Source: Polyangiaceae bacterium (lineage in GTDB: Bacteria; Myxococcota; Polyangia; Polyangiales; Polyangiaceae). Taken from it: 17,771 nt of DNA. The notes under the pieces were generated by a model that was not told where the DNA came from, made no database searches, and saw nothing but the letters and a program-made list of their open reading frames with translations. Location: positions 1 to 17,771 of the forward strand of contig JAICTU010000150.1 in NCBI GenBank assembly GCA_025936205.1, written 5' to 3'. Position 1 is the first letter of the stretch. Each line of letters begins with the position of its first letter. The position numbers were made by a program, and so were the translations under genes. Below are positions 7,582 to 15,047 of the stretch, in pieces.

Positions 7582-8307
7582 TTACTGTTTGACGAGATCC
7601 GGCGCGGCGCACGCGCTCCGGCAGGCGTCCTCGCGCTGGAGGCACTGGGCCAGCGCGCTCGCGCCATCAGCGGCAGGTCCGGCACTCGGCTCGCGAACAC
7701 TGGGGGCGCGTCCGCCCGGTGCGGTTTCGATCGCGGCCCGGCACGCCCCATCGCCCTTTCCATTCAAGCAGGAGAGGGCGTCGGCGCTGCCACAGTAGCA
7801 ATCCATGCCGCCGCAGCCGCTCGAGCGGGCACAGGCGAGGATATCCAGGCAGCCCGGTGTCTGCGCGCAGCGCTGGACCTCGTCCGTGCAGGCGCTGCAC
7901 AAGCAACTCGCGCACGCGTCGGCGCCCGCACAGCGCGAGCAGCTCTGCTCGAAGGAAGCGCCCGGCGCATCGATCTCGCAGGCCTGATCGAAGATCGACG
8001 CGCCCGCGGGGCTCGAAGCCGAAGCGGAAGCCGAGGGCGGCGCCAGGCTGGGCGCGCGCGGGGTGCCCTCCAGGATGGCCGGAGGTTCAGCGGCAGCAGT
8101 GTCCCGCGCCACCGTGCTCTCGGCGGGTAGCTCGGGCGAACGCACTGGCGCAGGCGAGGCGGGAGCCATGGTGGCGCCGCCGGACGCCGCGCCCGCAGGC
8201 GCGGACTCGCCGGAACCGCACGCGGCGGCGACCAGGATCGCCAGCAACAGGAGCGCCTTCAGGTCGAAGAGGAGCTTACCGGAGTGAGCGGGGGCGTGTT
8301 TCGTCAT
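7582..8307 (-). CDS. Cysteine-rich lipoprotein
   Basis: A 241-residue exported protein of unrecognised function. The signal peptide has a long hydrophobic core and ends in VAAAC (Cys 30). Residues 31-112 are a low-complexity Ala/Pro/Ser linker. From about 115 on there are many closely spaced cysteines in CxxC and CxC patterns (CSRC, CASCLC, SACTDE, CYC), then a paired motif near the end (CLQREDACRSAC), so the folded part is probably held by disulfides. Similar Cys-rich C-terminal modules occur in myxobacterial lipoproteins; I cannot assign a named family. The start is uncertain: ATG 8307 gives the best signal peptide, while in-frame ATGs at 8328 and at the 5' end of the open frame (8352) overlap the mvaA stop. 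No clear ribosome site is seen, so translation may be coupled to mvaA, whose stop is 10 bases upstream. Confidence 0.72.
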   Translation of the reverse strand: MTKHAPAHSGKLLFDLKALLLLAILVAAACGSGESAPAGAASGGATMAPASPAPVRSPELPAESTVARDTAAAEPPAILEGTPRAPSLAPPSASASASSPAGASIFDQACEIDAPGASFEQSCSRCAGADACASCLCSACTDEVQRCAQTPGCLDILACARSSGCGGMDCYCGSADALSCLNGKGDGACRAAIETAPGGRAPSVREPSAGPAADGASALAQCLQREDACRSACAAPDLVKQ

Positions 8308-8317
8308 GTCACGGAGG

Positions 8318-9712
8318 TCACGGAGCATCAGAGTTCTTCGAAAGCGTCGCACGAGCAGTCTGTGTCCGGGGCGCCGTCGCGAGTCGCAGCTTTTCGGCGT
8401 TCACTTGCCCGACGCCTTCGCGGCGCTGAGCACGCAGCTCGTCCAGCAGCGCCTGCGCGGCTCGCACGCTCACCTCGCGGCGCTCGGAAAGTCCGCGAGC
8501 GACGAGCTCCACTTCGTCGTCCAGGGCCCCAGCGGCGCTGGCGACGCTGCGCGCGTGCAGGGACATGTGGCCCAGCTGGATGCCGACCGTTGCCAGCGCG
8601 CGCAACGCAGCCAGGTTGGAGGCCAGCCCGACGCTGGCAGCGAGCAGGGCGAGCTCGCTCGCGGAGCTCACCTCCGAGAGCTGCAGCGCGAGGCGCGCGG
8701 CGCTGTGCAAGCGCAGTGTTCCACCCACCACCCCCAAGGCCAGCGGCAGCTGCAGCTCCCCCAGCAATTGGTCCCGCTCGCGCCACCAGCGTGAGAGCGG
8801 GCGATAGCAGCCCGAGCGGCTCGCGAAGGCATGTGCCCCGGCCTCGACGGCGCGGAAGTCATTGCCGGTGGCGATCACCACCGAATCGACGCCGTTCATG
8901 ATCCCCTTGTTGTGCGTGGCCGCGCGATAGACGTCCCGTTCCGCGAACTCGGACGCGCGCACGATGCCATCGATCACTTCGTCGCCCGAGTACTGGCGCG
9001 CCCCGCGCTCGGCGCGAACCTCCAGATCTGCGCCGCGCGCTCGACAGCGCACCCGGACGCGCCGGCCATCACACAGGTTGGACAGGATGCGCAGCCCGAG
9101 CTTGCCCGCGGACAGGCTCGCGAGGCGGGGACCCACGGCCTCGGCGACGGAATTGACCAGATTGGCCCCCATGGCATCGAGGCATTGCACGTGCAAGTGG
9201 ACGACCAGGGAGCCGCGCCCCAGATCGCGCACCTGCAAGCCGCGCGCGCCGCCGCCGCGAGCGACCAAGCTCGGCACCGCGCGCGCACAGAGCTCGAGGA
9301 TCTCGCTCCTTGCGGCCAAGATGAGCTGCCGGGCCCGCGCTGCGTCCGGAACGTCGTAGAGCTGCACCTGCGCGATCATCGAGCTGCCCAGCGCCTCGGC
9401 CTCAAATCCTCCGCAGGCGCGCACCATGCGCGCCGCGTTGGAGGCGGCCGCGATCACGCTGGGCTCTTCCACCGCCATGGGCGCGAAGCGATCCTTGCCG
9501 TTGATCCGGAAGTTCAGCGCGATCCAGAGCGGCAGGGCATAGGTGCCGATCGCATTCTCCACCATCTTATCGGCCGTCGCCGCTTCGAGGCCGCCGATGG
9601 CGATGGCGCGCTCGAGCTCCGCGGCTGCGATGCCCGCGCGCTCGCCCAGCGCGCGGAGCCGCTCGGGCATGGACAGGCGATGAAAGCCGGGGATGCGAGA
9701 ATCACGAGACAT
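8318..9712 (-). CDS. mvaA: Hydroxymethylglutaryl-CoA reductase, class II type
   Basis: A 464-residue soluble enzyme of the class II (degradative-type) HMG-CoA reductase family, which interconverts HMG-CoA and mevalonate with NAD(P)H. Expected motifs appear in order: KMVENAIG (49-56), VEEPSVIAAASNAA (81-94) with the catalytic Glu 83, DAMGANLVN (179-187), HNKGIMNG (267-274) with Lys 269, TGNDFRAVEAGAHA (282-295) with Asp 285, and GHMSLHAR (381-388) with the catalytic His 382. The C-terminal ~35 residues after the usual end are extra and low-complexity. No membrane anchor, as expected for this class. The start is ATG 9712 with AAAGGAG 7 nt upstream; an ATG seven codons earlier overlaps that site. 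It heads a same-strand run and lies close to the prenyl-synthase fusion gene, so a biosynthetic role in mevalonate-dependent isoprenoid synthesis is more likely than mevalonate catabolism. Cofactor preference cannot be read here. Confidence 0.95.
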   Translation of the reverse strand: MSRDSRIPGFHRLSMPERLRALGERAGIAAAELERAIAIGGLEAATADKMVENAIGTYALPLWIALNFRINGKDRFAPMAVEEPSVIAAASNAARMVRACGGFEAEALGSSMIAQVQLYDVPDAARARQLILAARSEILELCARAVPSLVARGGGARGLQVRDLGRGSLVVHLHVQCLDAMGANLVNSVAEAVGPRLASLSAGKLGLRILSNLCDGRRVRVRCRARGADLEVRAERGARQYSGDEVIDGIVRASEFAERDVYRAATHNKGIMNGVDSVVIATGNDFRAVEAGAHAFASRSGCYRPLSRWWRERDQLLGELQLPLALGVVGGTLRLHSAARLALQLSEVSSASELALLAASVGLASNLAALRALATVGIQLGHMSLHARSVASAAGALDDEVELVARGLSERREVSVRAAQALLDELRAQRREGVGQVNAEKLRLATAPRTQTARATLSKNSDAP

Positions 9713-9876
9713 GGCATGGCTCCTTTGGGGCACGACGATCCGGCAAGTCAGTGCGCTGGCGGCGGGCTCTGGTTGCAGCCATCAGCGGCCGCTTCCGCTC
9801 GGACGCTTCACTGGACGGACTGAGACCCCGTTGCCGCCGAAACCGGCTGCGGTCCCACTACTCTGGGAGGCGTCTC
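9713..9876. promoter_or_regulatory. Divergent promoter region between mvaA and the methyltransferase
   Basis: 164 bp between two divergently transcribed starts. It must hold, or be upstream of, the promoters of mvaA and the methyltransferase gene. Each start has a strong Shine-Dalgarno sequence (AAAGGAG for mvaA, GGGAGG at 9865-9870 for the methyltransferase). No clear -35/-10 pair, operator or repeat was recognised. Confidence 0.4.
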
Positions 9877-10764
9877 GTGTCACCGTCTGCCTTTCCCAGC
9901 TGCACCGCCTGCCGAGCGCGCGGCGCGCACATCGTTCGTGAGACGGCGTGGGTGCGCTCGAACGTCCGCGCATTCTGCGATCGCAAATTTGCGATCTGGC
10001 GCTGCGCGCGCTGCCGCAGCCTGCACGCTCGCGATCCGGTCGAGCTCGAGGAATACTATGCGGCTTATCCGTTCTTCGCGCTGCAGGCCGATGCTCGCCT
10101 GCGCGTGCTCTATGGCAACCAGCTCCGGCGGCTCGAGCGCGCGGGTGTACGGCGCTCTCACGAGCTGCTGGACTATGGCTGCGGCGGCGGGCATTTCATC
10201 GAGCATCTGGCGGCCTGCGGCTATCGGAGGGCGCACGGCTATGACCGGTATGCCAGCGCGTTTGCCGATCCTGCGCTGCTCACCAGGAGCTATGACTGTG
10301 TGCTCTCGCAGGATGTGCTGGAGCACGTCGCCGATCCGCGCGCGCTGCTCTGCGTCCTCGATTCGCTGTGCAAGCCGGGCGGCGTGATCGCGATCGGGAC
10401 TCCGAACGCCGATGCCATCGACCTGGCAGTGCCTGAACGTTACGTCCACGCGATACACCTGCCGTACCATCGGCACATCCTGTCCCGGCAGGCTCTCTTG
10501 ATCGCGGCCAGCGAGCGAGACTGGCAGCTCGTACACTACTACCCGACCCAGTATGCCAACACGGCCGTGCCCTTCCTGAACTCGCGCTTCTATCGGTTCT
10601 ACGCGGAGCAACTCGACGGCACGCTCGACTGCTTGCTGGAACCCCCGCGGCCCGCTGCGCTCGGCGCTCGCCTGCCGGAGGCGCTGTTCTGGGCATTCGC
10701 AGGCGGCCTGTCTGCCGAAGAGACCGATGTCATGTTCGTGTTCAGGAAGTCCAGGCCGTGCTGA
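9877..10764 (+). CDS. Class I SAM-dependent methyltransferase with N-terminal zinc-ribbon-like module
   Basis: A 295-residue cytoplasmic protein. The start is GTG 9877, supported by GGGAGG 6 nt upstream; a longer frame to ATG 9751 adds an Arg-rich stretch without family character. Residues 9-46 hold two CxxC pairs (CTAC at 9-12, CARC at 43-46), resembling the zinc-binding N-terminus of several sugar and small-molecule methyltransferases. Residues 97-108 (LLDYGCGGGHFI) are SAM-binding motif I, and SQDVLEHVADP (144-154) is the Methyltransf_11/23-type motif with the DVLEH signature. CKPGGVIAIGTPN (165-177) is the strand-turn following it. The C-terminal third (180-295) probably forms the substrate lid. 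The substrate is unknown. It ends 15 bases from the convergent GT-C-like gene, so no separate terminator fits between them. Confidence 0.9.
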   Translation: MSPSAFPSCTACRARGAHIVRETAWVRSNVRAFCDRKFAIWRCARCRSLHARDPVELEEYYAAYPFFALQADARLRVLYGNQLRRLERAGVRRSHELLDYGCGGGHFIEHLAACGYRRAHGYDRYASAFADPALLTRSYDCVLSQDVLEHVADPRALLCVLDSLCKPGGVIAIGTPNADAIDLAVPERYVHAIHLPYHRHILSRQALLIAASERDWQLVHYYPTQYANTAVPFLNSRFYRFYAEQLDGTLDCLLEPPRPAALGARLPEALFWAFAGGLSAEETDVMFVFRKSRPC

Positions 10765-10779
10765 GCGCGGGTCAGGTGT

Positions 10780-12558
10780 TCAGCCGTCCAGCAGCAGGCG
10801 GCGGAGCTCCACCGCGGGTAGCGTCGTGCTCGCGCCGAGCGGCGGCGGCGTGAAGGGTACGTAGCCGCGGCCGCGCCACTGCATCCAGATCAGGCGCGAG
10901 CTGTCGAGCGGTTCGCGAAAGGTGACCCGCAGCTCGTTCGGTGGACCGCCGGCGGAGCAGCTCTGCACCTCGAACTCCGCGGAGTCCGTGAACACGTGCT
11001 CGCCGGCCCGCGGGGCTTCCTCCGGACTGCGCAGCATCCACTGCGTCGGGTCCGCGAGGAAGCCGGACTCGGGACGAACCAGCAGGCTGCGCTCGCCCGC
11101 CCGCAGGATCGAGATGGGGCTGGTCGCGGTGGCGAGCCAGACCACGTGTGCCGGTCGCTCGCGCCGCTTGAAGGCGCGATACGGCGCCCAGTAGGCCGCC
11201 CAGGGATCGAGCGGTGGATTGACGAGCACGAGCGTCTTACCCGCGATCTCCGCGCCGCTCGGCAGGGTGGCGTCCGCGCGCTCCAGCAGCTGCGTCCAGC
11301 GTGCGACCCCTGCGCAGCGCAGCGCAAAGCCAACCGGCGCATAGACCAGGTGCAGGCAGGCGATGCAGGTCAGCTCTGCGAGCGCGCGCCGCTCGCTCCG
11401 CCTGCGCCAGCGCTCCAGACACAGCTCCGCCAGGACCGGCATGACTCCAATCCCGACGCCCACGAGCAGCCGATCGTGAGGAAAGGTGGCGCACATGGGC
11501 AGGGCCGCCACGCCGGCGCCGAACAGCCAGAAGCGAGCGCTGCGGCTGCGCCGCAATAGCCGCCGGCAGGCGAGCGAGAAGACGCCCAGCACACCCAGCG
11601 CACAGACCAGGATCCAGGGTCGCATTCCCGGCAGCAACACCGGGTACAGCTCCCAGAAGTCGGACCACGGGAACGCGAGCTGGGCCAGCGCCAGCGCCGG
11701 CAAGCGCTCGGCGGCGGCGCGCGCGAAACCGAGCGGCTCGTGCAGCGGATCGACGTATAGCCCCGAGTGCAGCGCGCCGTAGCCCAGAGCGGCGTACGCG
11801 CCGCGCCAGACGAGCAGCACGAAGGCGTAGGGCCAGAGCGCACGCAAGCGCGCCGCGAGCGCGCCGCGCTCGAGGAAGCAGGCGTGCGCCAGCAGATAGG
11901 CACAGGTCACCAGCGCCGCTTCGCCGGCCAACAGCCCCGCGGAGAGCGAGAGCGCTGCGAGCCAGGCCCAGCGCTGCCCACCCCGGCAGCGCCAGGTGTC
12001 GTGGAACAGCAGCGCCGGGAGCGACAGCGATAGCGACAGCAGGGAATTGCGGTTCGCAATCCAGCCGACCGTGGCGGCATGCGCGTCATCGATGGCGTAC
12101 AGCAAGAGCGCGAGCGACGCGCTGCCGGCCGCGCCCTCGAAGCGCCTCAGGCACCTGCCCACCACCGACAGTAGCAACGCGTACCAGCCGAGGCTGTGCA
12201 GGTGCGCTGGCAGCGGAGCTTCGGGCCAGAGCAGATGATCGAGGTAGTGAGAGAGCGACGCGAGGGGCCGAAAGAAGGCCAGCGCGGCCTGGGGATGAGC
12301 CCACCACGGGAAGACGCCCTGGTCGATCAGCTGCCGAACCTGAGCCGGATCCCCGCTCGCAAAGCGAAAGAGGTCGAAGGGTTGATGAGAGATGCCGGGC
12401 AAGCCGGCAGCTCGCCGGAGCATCAGCTGCTGGAGCCAATCATCCGCGACCCAGCCGCTCGTCAGGCACGGGCTGGCCAGCGCCAGAGCCAGGGCGATGA
12501 TGCCGGCCGTGCGCAAGCGCTCAGTAGTGCCGTTCGAGCACATACCAGCTGAAGGCAC
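10780..12558 (-). CDS. Multi-pass membrane protein, GT-C/PMT-TMTC-like glycosyltransferase
   Basis: A 592-residue protein with about ten predicted membrane segments up to residue 420, then a soluble domain of about 165 residues. After the first membrane helix comes GWVADDWL with Asp 39-40, the acidic pair in the first extracytoplasmic loop that GT-C enzymes use in catalysis. Next come LFRFASGD (63-70), PWW and FFRPL (95-99), then ANRNSLLS (168-175) and AGEAALV (211-217), which occupy the places of the GRxxLL and KExxL motifs of TMTC/PMT-type proteins. Such enzymes transfer sugars from polyprenyl-phosphate donors outside the membrane; donor and acceptor are unknown here. The start is GTG 12558, with AGGTG 7 nt upstream; ATG 12543 is an alternative. 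It overlaps the end of the CrtC-prenyl synthase gene by 38 bases, implying translational coupling. A relative begins at 17499. Confidence 0.78.
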   Translation of the reverse strand: MPSAGMCSNGTTERLRTAGIIALALALASPCLTSGWVADDWLQQLMLRRAAGLPGISHQPFDLFRFASGDPAQVRQLIDQGVFPWWAHPQAALAFFRPLASLSHYLDHLLWPEAPLPAHLHSLGWYALLLSVVGRCLRRFEGAAGSASLALLLYAIDDAHAATVGWIANRNSLLSLSLSLPALLFHDTWRCRGGQRWAWLAALSLSAGLLAGEAALVTCAYLLAHACFLERGALAARLRALWPYAFVLLVWRGAYAALGYGALHSGLYVDPLHEPLGFARAAAERLPALALAQLAFPWSDFWELYPVLLPGMRPWILVCALGVLGVFSLACRRLLRRSRSARFWLFGAGVAALPMCATFPHDRLLVGVGIGVMPVLAELCLERWRRRSERRALAELTCIACLHLVYAPVGFALRCAGVARWTQLLERADATLPSGAEIAGKTLVLVNPPLDPWAAYWAPYRAFKRRERPAHVVWLATATSPISILRAGERSLLVRPESGFLADPTQWMLRSPEEAPRAGEHVFTDSAEFEVQSCSAGGPPNELRVTFREPLDSSRLIWMQWRGRGYVPFTPPPLGASTTLPAVELRRLLLDG

Positions 12559-14842
12559 GAAACATCACCTTGTACTGCGACTCCTCGAGCAGCGGATCGA
12601 GGCCCGACCATGCCTCTTCGACGCCGCGGCGAGCCAGGTTCTCGCACGCCTGGAGGGCACCGACCGTTTCCAGCTGCTCGACGATCGCGCTCAGCTGGGC
12701 AGCGTCTCGGGGCTGCGCACGAATCGCCGCCCAGAGCGGGCGCCGGCGCGCTTCGGGGACGAGCGCCAGGGCCCTGGCGACGGGCAGCGTGAGCTTGCCG
12801 TTCCGGAGATCCTCGCCGCGCTCTTTCAGATCGTGCTCGAAGCCGCGCAGGTTCAGAACGTCGTCGATGATCTGAAAGGCGAGCCCCACGGCTTCGAAGA
12901 ACTTGCCCAGCGCTTCCACCCGCGCCGAGTCGGCGCGGCCGAGCAGGGCTCCGACCCGAGCCATCATGCCCGCGGGCACCGCCGTCTTCAGCCGGTGCAC
13001 CAGCAGCACGTGGCTCTCGAGCTCGGCGGGGCGCCCCCGTGCCAGCGCGCTCTCCACGAACGGGGCGGGGTCGCGCAGATCGAGCGCCTGGCCAGCATGA
13101 CCGGCGCGCAGGGCGGCAAAGTAGAGCTGATAGATCTCAAGCTTGCTGACCACGGGCAGCGGGTCGCTGTGCACGGGCGGCTCAGCCAGAAAATAAGCCG
13201 CCGTGCCCGCGTTGATGGCGCAAGCCTCGCCGTACAGGCGATGGCACGAAGGCCCGCCGCGGCGCACGCTCGATCCGTCTTCGACATCGTCGACGATCAG
13301 TGATCCCACATGCAACAGCTCGGGCATGGCCAGCCAGTGCAGGAAGCGCCGGGAGTCTCCCCCCACCACATCGATGCAGGCCAGCGCTGCGTATGAGCGC
13401 CAGCCCTTGCCCCCGCGATCGGCGATCTCCCGGATCGGCCTGACGATGCCGTCGACCAGCGCGCCCGGTGTGAACTCGGGGAGCGAGCTCAGCTCCTGCT
13501 CGCTCGCTGATCCGCCGCTCGCGCCGAGCTGCGCGATCGAACTCGGCGTGGGCTCGCTGGACAGACACGCCGCGACGCGCGCGCGCACCTCCGTGCCGAC
13601 CGCGGCGAAGAATTGATCGAGGTCGTTGAAACGGAATCCCTTGCACTCCAGCCAACCCCGGCCCCGGACGCTGTTGCCCCCGACCGTGCCCGTCACACGG
13701 ACCCGCCCCTCCCAGAAGCCCGGGTCGGCGATCACCGTCAACACCTCCTGATCGGCAAACTCCGCTTCGATCTGCAAGCGCACGTCGAGCGACGGAATCT
13801 GCAGGCGGAAGGCGATCGGGTACTCGATGAAGGAGCGCGTGCTGCGCCAGGTGCGACACTGCTCGAGCTGCGCGTCACCGTATTCGTGCCGCGTGCCGTC
13901 TGCGTCGACCACGATCGTCCAGCGATCGAGGATCTCGTCGGTCTGGCGCCGGGTGATGAAGTACACGCTGACATCGCGCCCGTCGCTGAGCTGCAGTGAC
14001 AGCCAGCGCCAGGTGGTCTCCCCGCGCCGCTCCCGCGCCGGAGCGGAGCCGCCCTCGATCTCCGGCACGAACCCGAACTCGTGATCGTACCAGCCGGATC
14101 CGGCGACCAGCGGGCGGATGGCGCCGTTCTGCTGCACGCTGCCCGAGACCTCGCAGCGCGGCACGAAATAGTAAAACATCCGCTCGTCGCCCGCGCCGTG
14201 CACCACACCGTCCTGCCCATGACGGATGGCGGGCTTGCGCGGCGACAGCAGCAGGTTGCACGCGAGGCGCTGCCGTTCGTCGCTGAGCTCCAGCTCGTAA
14301 CCCGCCGCGGTCTTTCGCAAGCGATCGCCGCCGAAATCGAGCGCGAGACTCTGCGTCCCGACCCGGGCAGCGCCCGCGAACGAGCGCGTCGGGCCCGGCA
14401 CCGTGCCGCGCGCGAACACCTCGCGCAAGGCGCGCCGGATACGTTCATCCTCGAGGCCCGCGCCCGCGTCGAGCTTCTCCAGGCCCAGCGCCGCCGCGTC
14501 CGCGTCGACGGCGACCTTGCACACGTAGCGCTGGTCCTGTGGATCGGACAGCGCCCAGGCGACCGAATGCGTGTAGCGCAGCTCGCCGCGCTCGCCGCGC
14601 CCGCGCGCCTGGCGAAAGAACGCAGCAAAGATGCCCAGCTCCCGGCCTTCCAGCGTCTCCAGGTGCGCGTTGACGTACCACCACTCGAGGCTGGCGGAGC
14701 TGTGTGGCAAGTCGTGAACCTGCAAGTCGATCGGACCTGCTCGAGGCCAATCGGCGGGCAGCCGCAGCTCGCTCGCCGGCGGTGGCAGCAACGGCAGTCG
14801 TTCGTGGTGGGCGAGGGAAGACGAGCTCCGGGCTGGGCGCAT
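12521..14842 (-). CDS. CrtC/AttH-like lipocalin fused to prenyl diphosphate synthase
   Basis: A 773-residue two-domain protein without signal peptide. Residues 45-410 match the hydroxyneurosporene synthase/AttH pattern (CrtC-like tandem lipocalin): EWWYVNAHLET (53-63), FAAFFRQ, THSVAWALSD (91-100), SGWYDHEFGF (249-258) and RGRGWLECKGF (394-403). Residues 450-770 are a trans-isoprenyl diphosphate synthase: GGKGWR (477-482) for IPP binding, first Asp-rich motif DDVED (518-522) followed by RR (527-528) and a CHRLYGEA segment like eukaryotic-type geranylgeranyl diphosphate synthases, Lys-Thr (619-620), second motif IDDVLN (659-664; Asn replaces the usual final Asp), and GKLTLP (682-687). Catalysis of prenyl chain elongation is likely; the CrtC-like half may hydrate or cyclise a product. 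The ATG at 14842 was chosen because AAAGG lies about 5 nt upstream; an earlier open frame is Arg/Cys-rich. Confidence 0.88.
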   Translation of the reverse strand: MRPARSSSSLAHHERLPLLPPPASELRLPADWPRAGPIDLQVHDLPHSSASLEWWYVNAHLETLEGRELGIFAAFFRQARGRGERGELRYTHSVAWALSDPQDQRYVCKVAVDADAAALGLEKLDAGAGLEDERIRRALREVFARGTVPGPTRSFAGAARVGTQSLALDFGGDRLRKTAAGYELELSDERQRLACNLLLSPRKPAIRHGQDGVVHGAGDERMFYYFVPRCEVSGSVQQNGAIRPLVAGSGWYDHEFGFVPEIEGGSAPARERRGETTWRWLSLQLSDGRDVSVYFITRRQTDEILDRWTIVVDADGTRHEYGDAQLEQCRTWRSTRSFIEYPIAFRLQIPSLDVRLQIEAEFADQEVLTVIADPGFWEGRVRVTGTVGGNSVRGRGWLECKGFRFNDLDQFFAAVGTEVRARVAACLSSEPTPSSIAQLGASGGSASEQELSSLPEFTPGALVDGIVRPIREIADRGGKGWRSYAALACIDVVGGDSRRFLHWLAMPELLHVGSLIVDDVEDGSSVRRGGPSCHRLYGEACAINAGTAAYFLAEPPVHSDPLPVVSKLEIYQLYFAALRAGHAGQALDLRDPAPFVESALARGRPAELESHVLLVHRLKTAVPAGMMARVGALLGRADSARVEALGKFFEAVGLAFQIIDDVLNLRGFEHDLKERGEDLRNGKLTLPVARALALVPEARRRPLWAAIRAQPRDAAQLSAIVEQLETVGALQACENLARRGVEEAWSGLDPLLEESQYKVMFRAFSWYVLERHY

Positions 14843-15047
14843 GCATGCCTTTCGAGTGAGGGTGGCCACGTCGAGCAGCGAGTCGGCTCGCAAGGCAGCC
14901 ACCCAGCATCCGTGTCGGGCGCGACACCGCGGGTGGCGGTCCGCGTGCTCTCGCCCGCGCCCTCTCACGCACCCCAAACGAATCTGCCACCTGCGCGCGG
15001 CCCGCCGCCACTGCTGGGAGGACGAACTGACGTCGAGGAGCGCACGA
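14843..15047. promoter_or_regulatory. Divergent promoter region
   Basis: 205 bp between the divergent starts of the CrtC-prenyl synthase gene (-) and the PETase-like lipoprotein gene (+). A GCATGCATGC self-complementary element lies at 14839-14848, on the minus-strand start codon. No clear promoter boxes were recognised. Open frames crossing it are Arg- and His-rich and look non-coding. Confidence 0.35.

Noticed and set aside
9751..9876. Longer N-terminus for the methyltransferase from ATG 9751
   Set aside because: Arg-rich addition with no ribosome site; GGGAGG 6 nt before GTG 9877 fits much better.
14839..14848. GCATGCATGC palindrome as an operator
   Set aside because: A single short self-complementary site over a start codon, without a second copy, is weak evidence.
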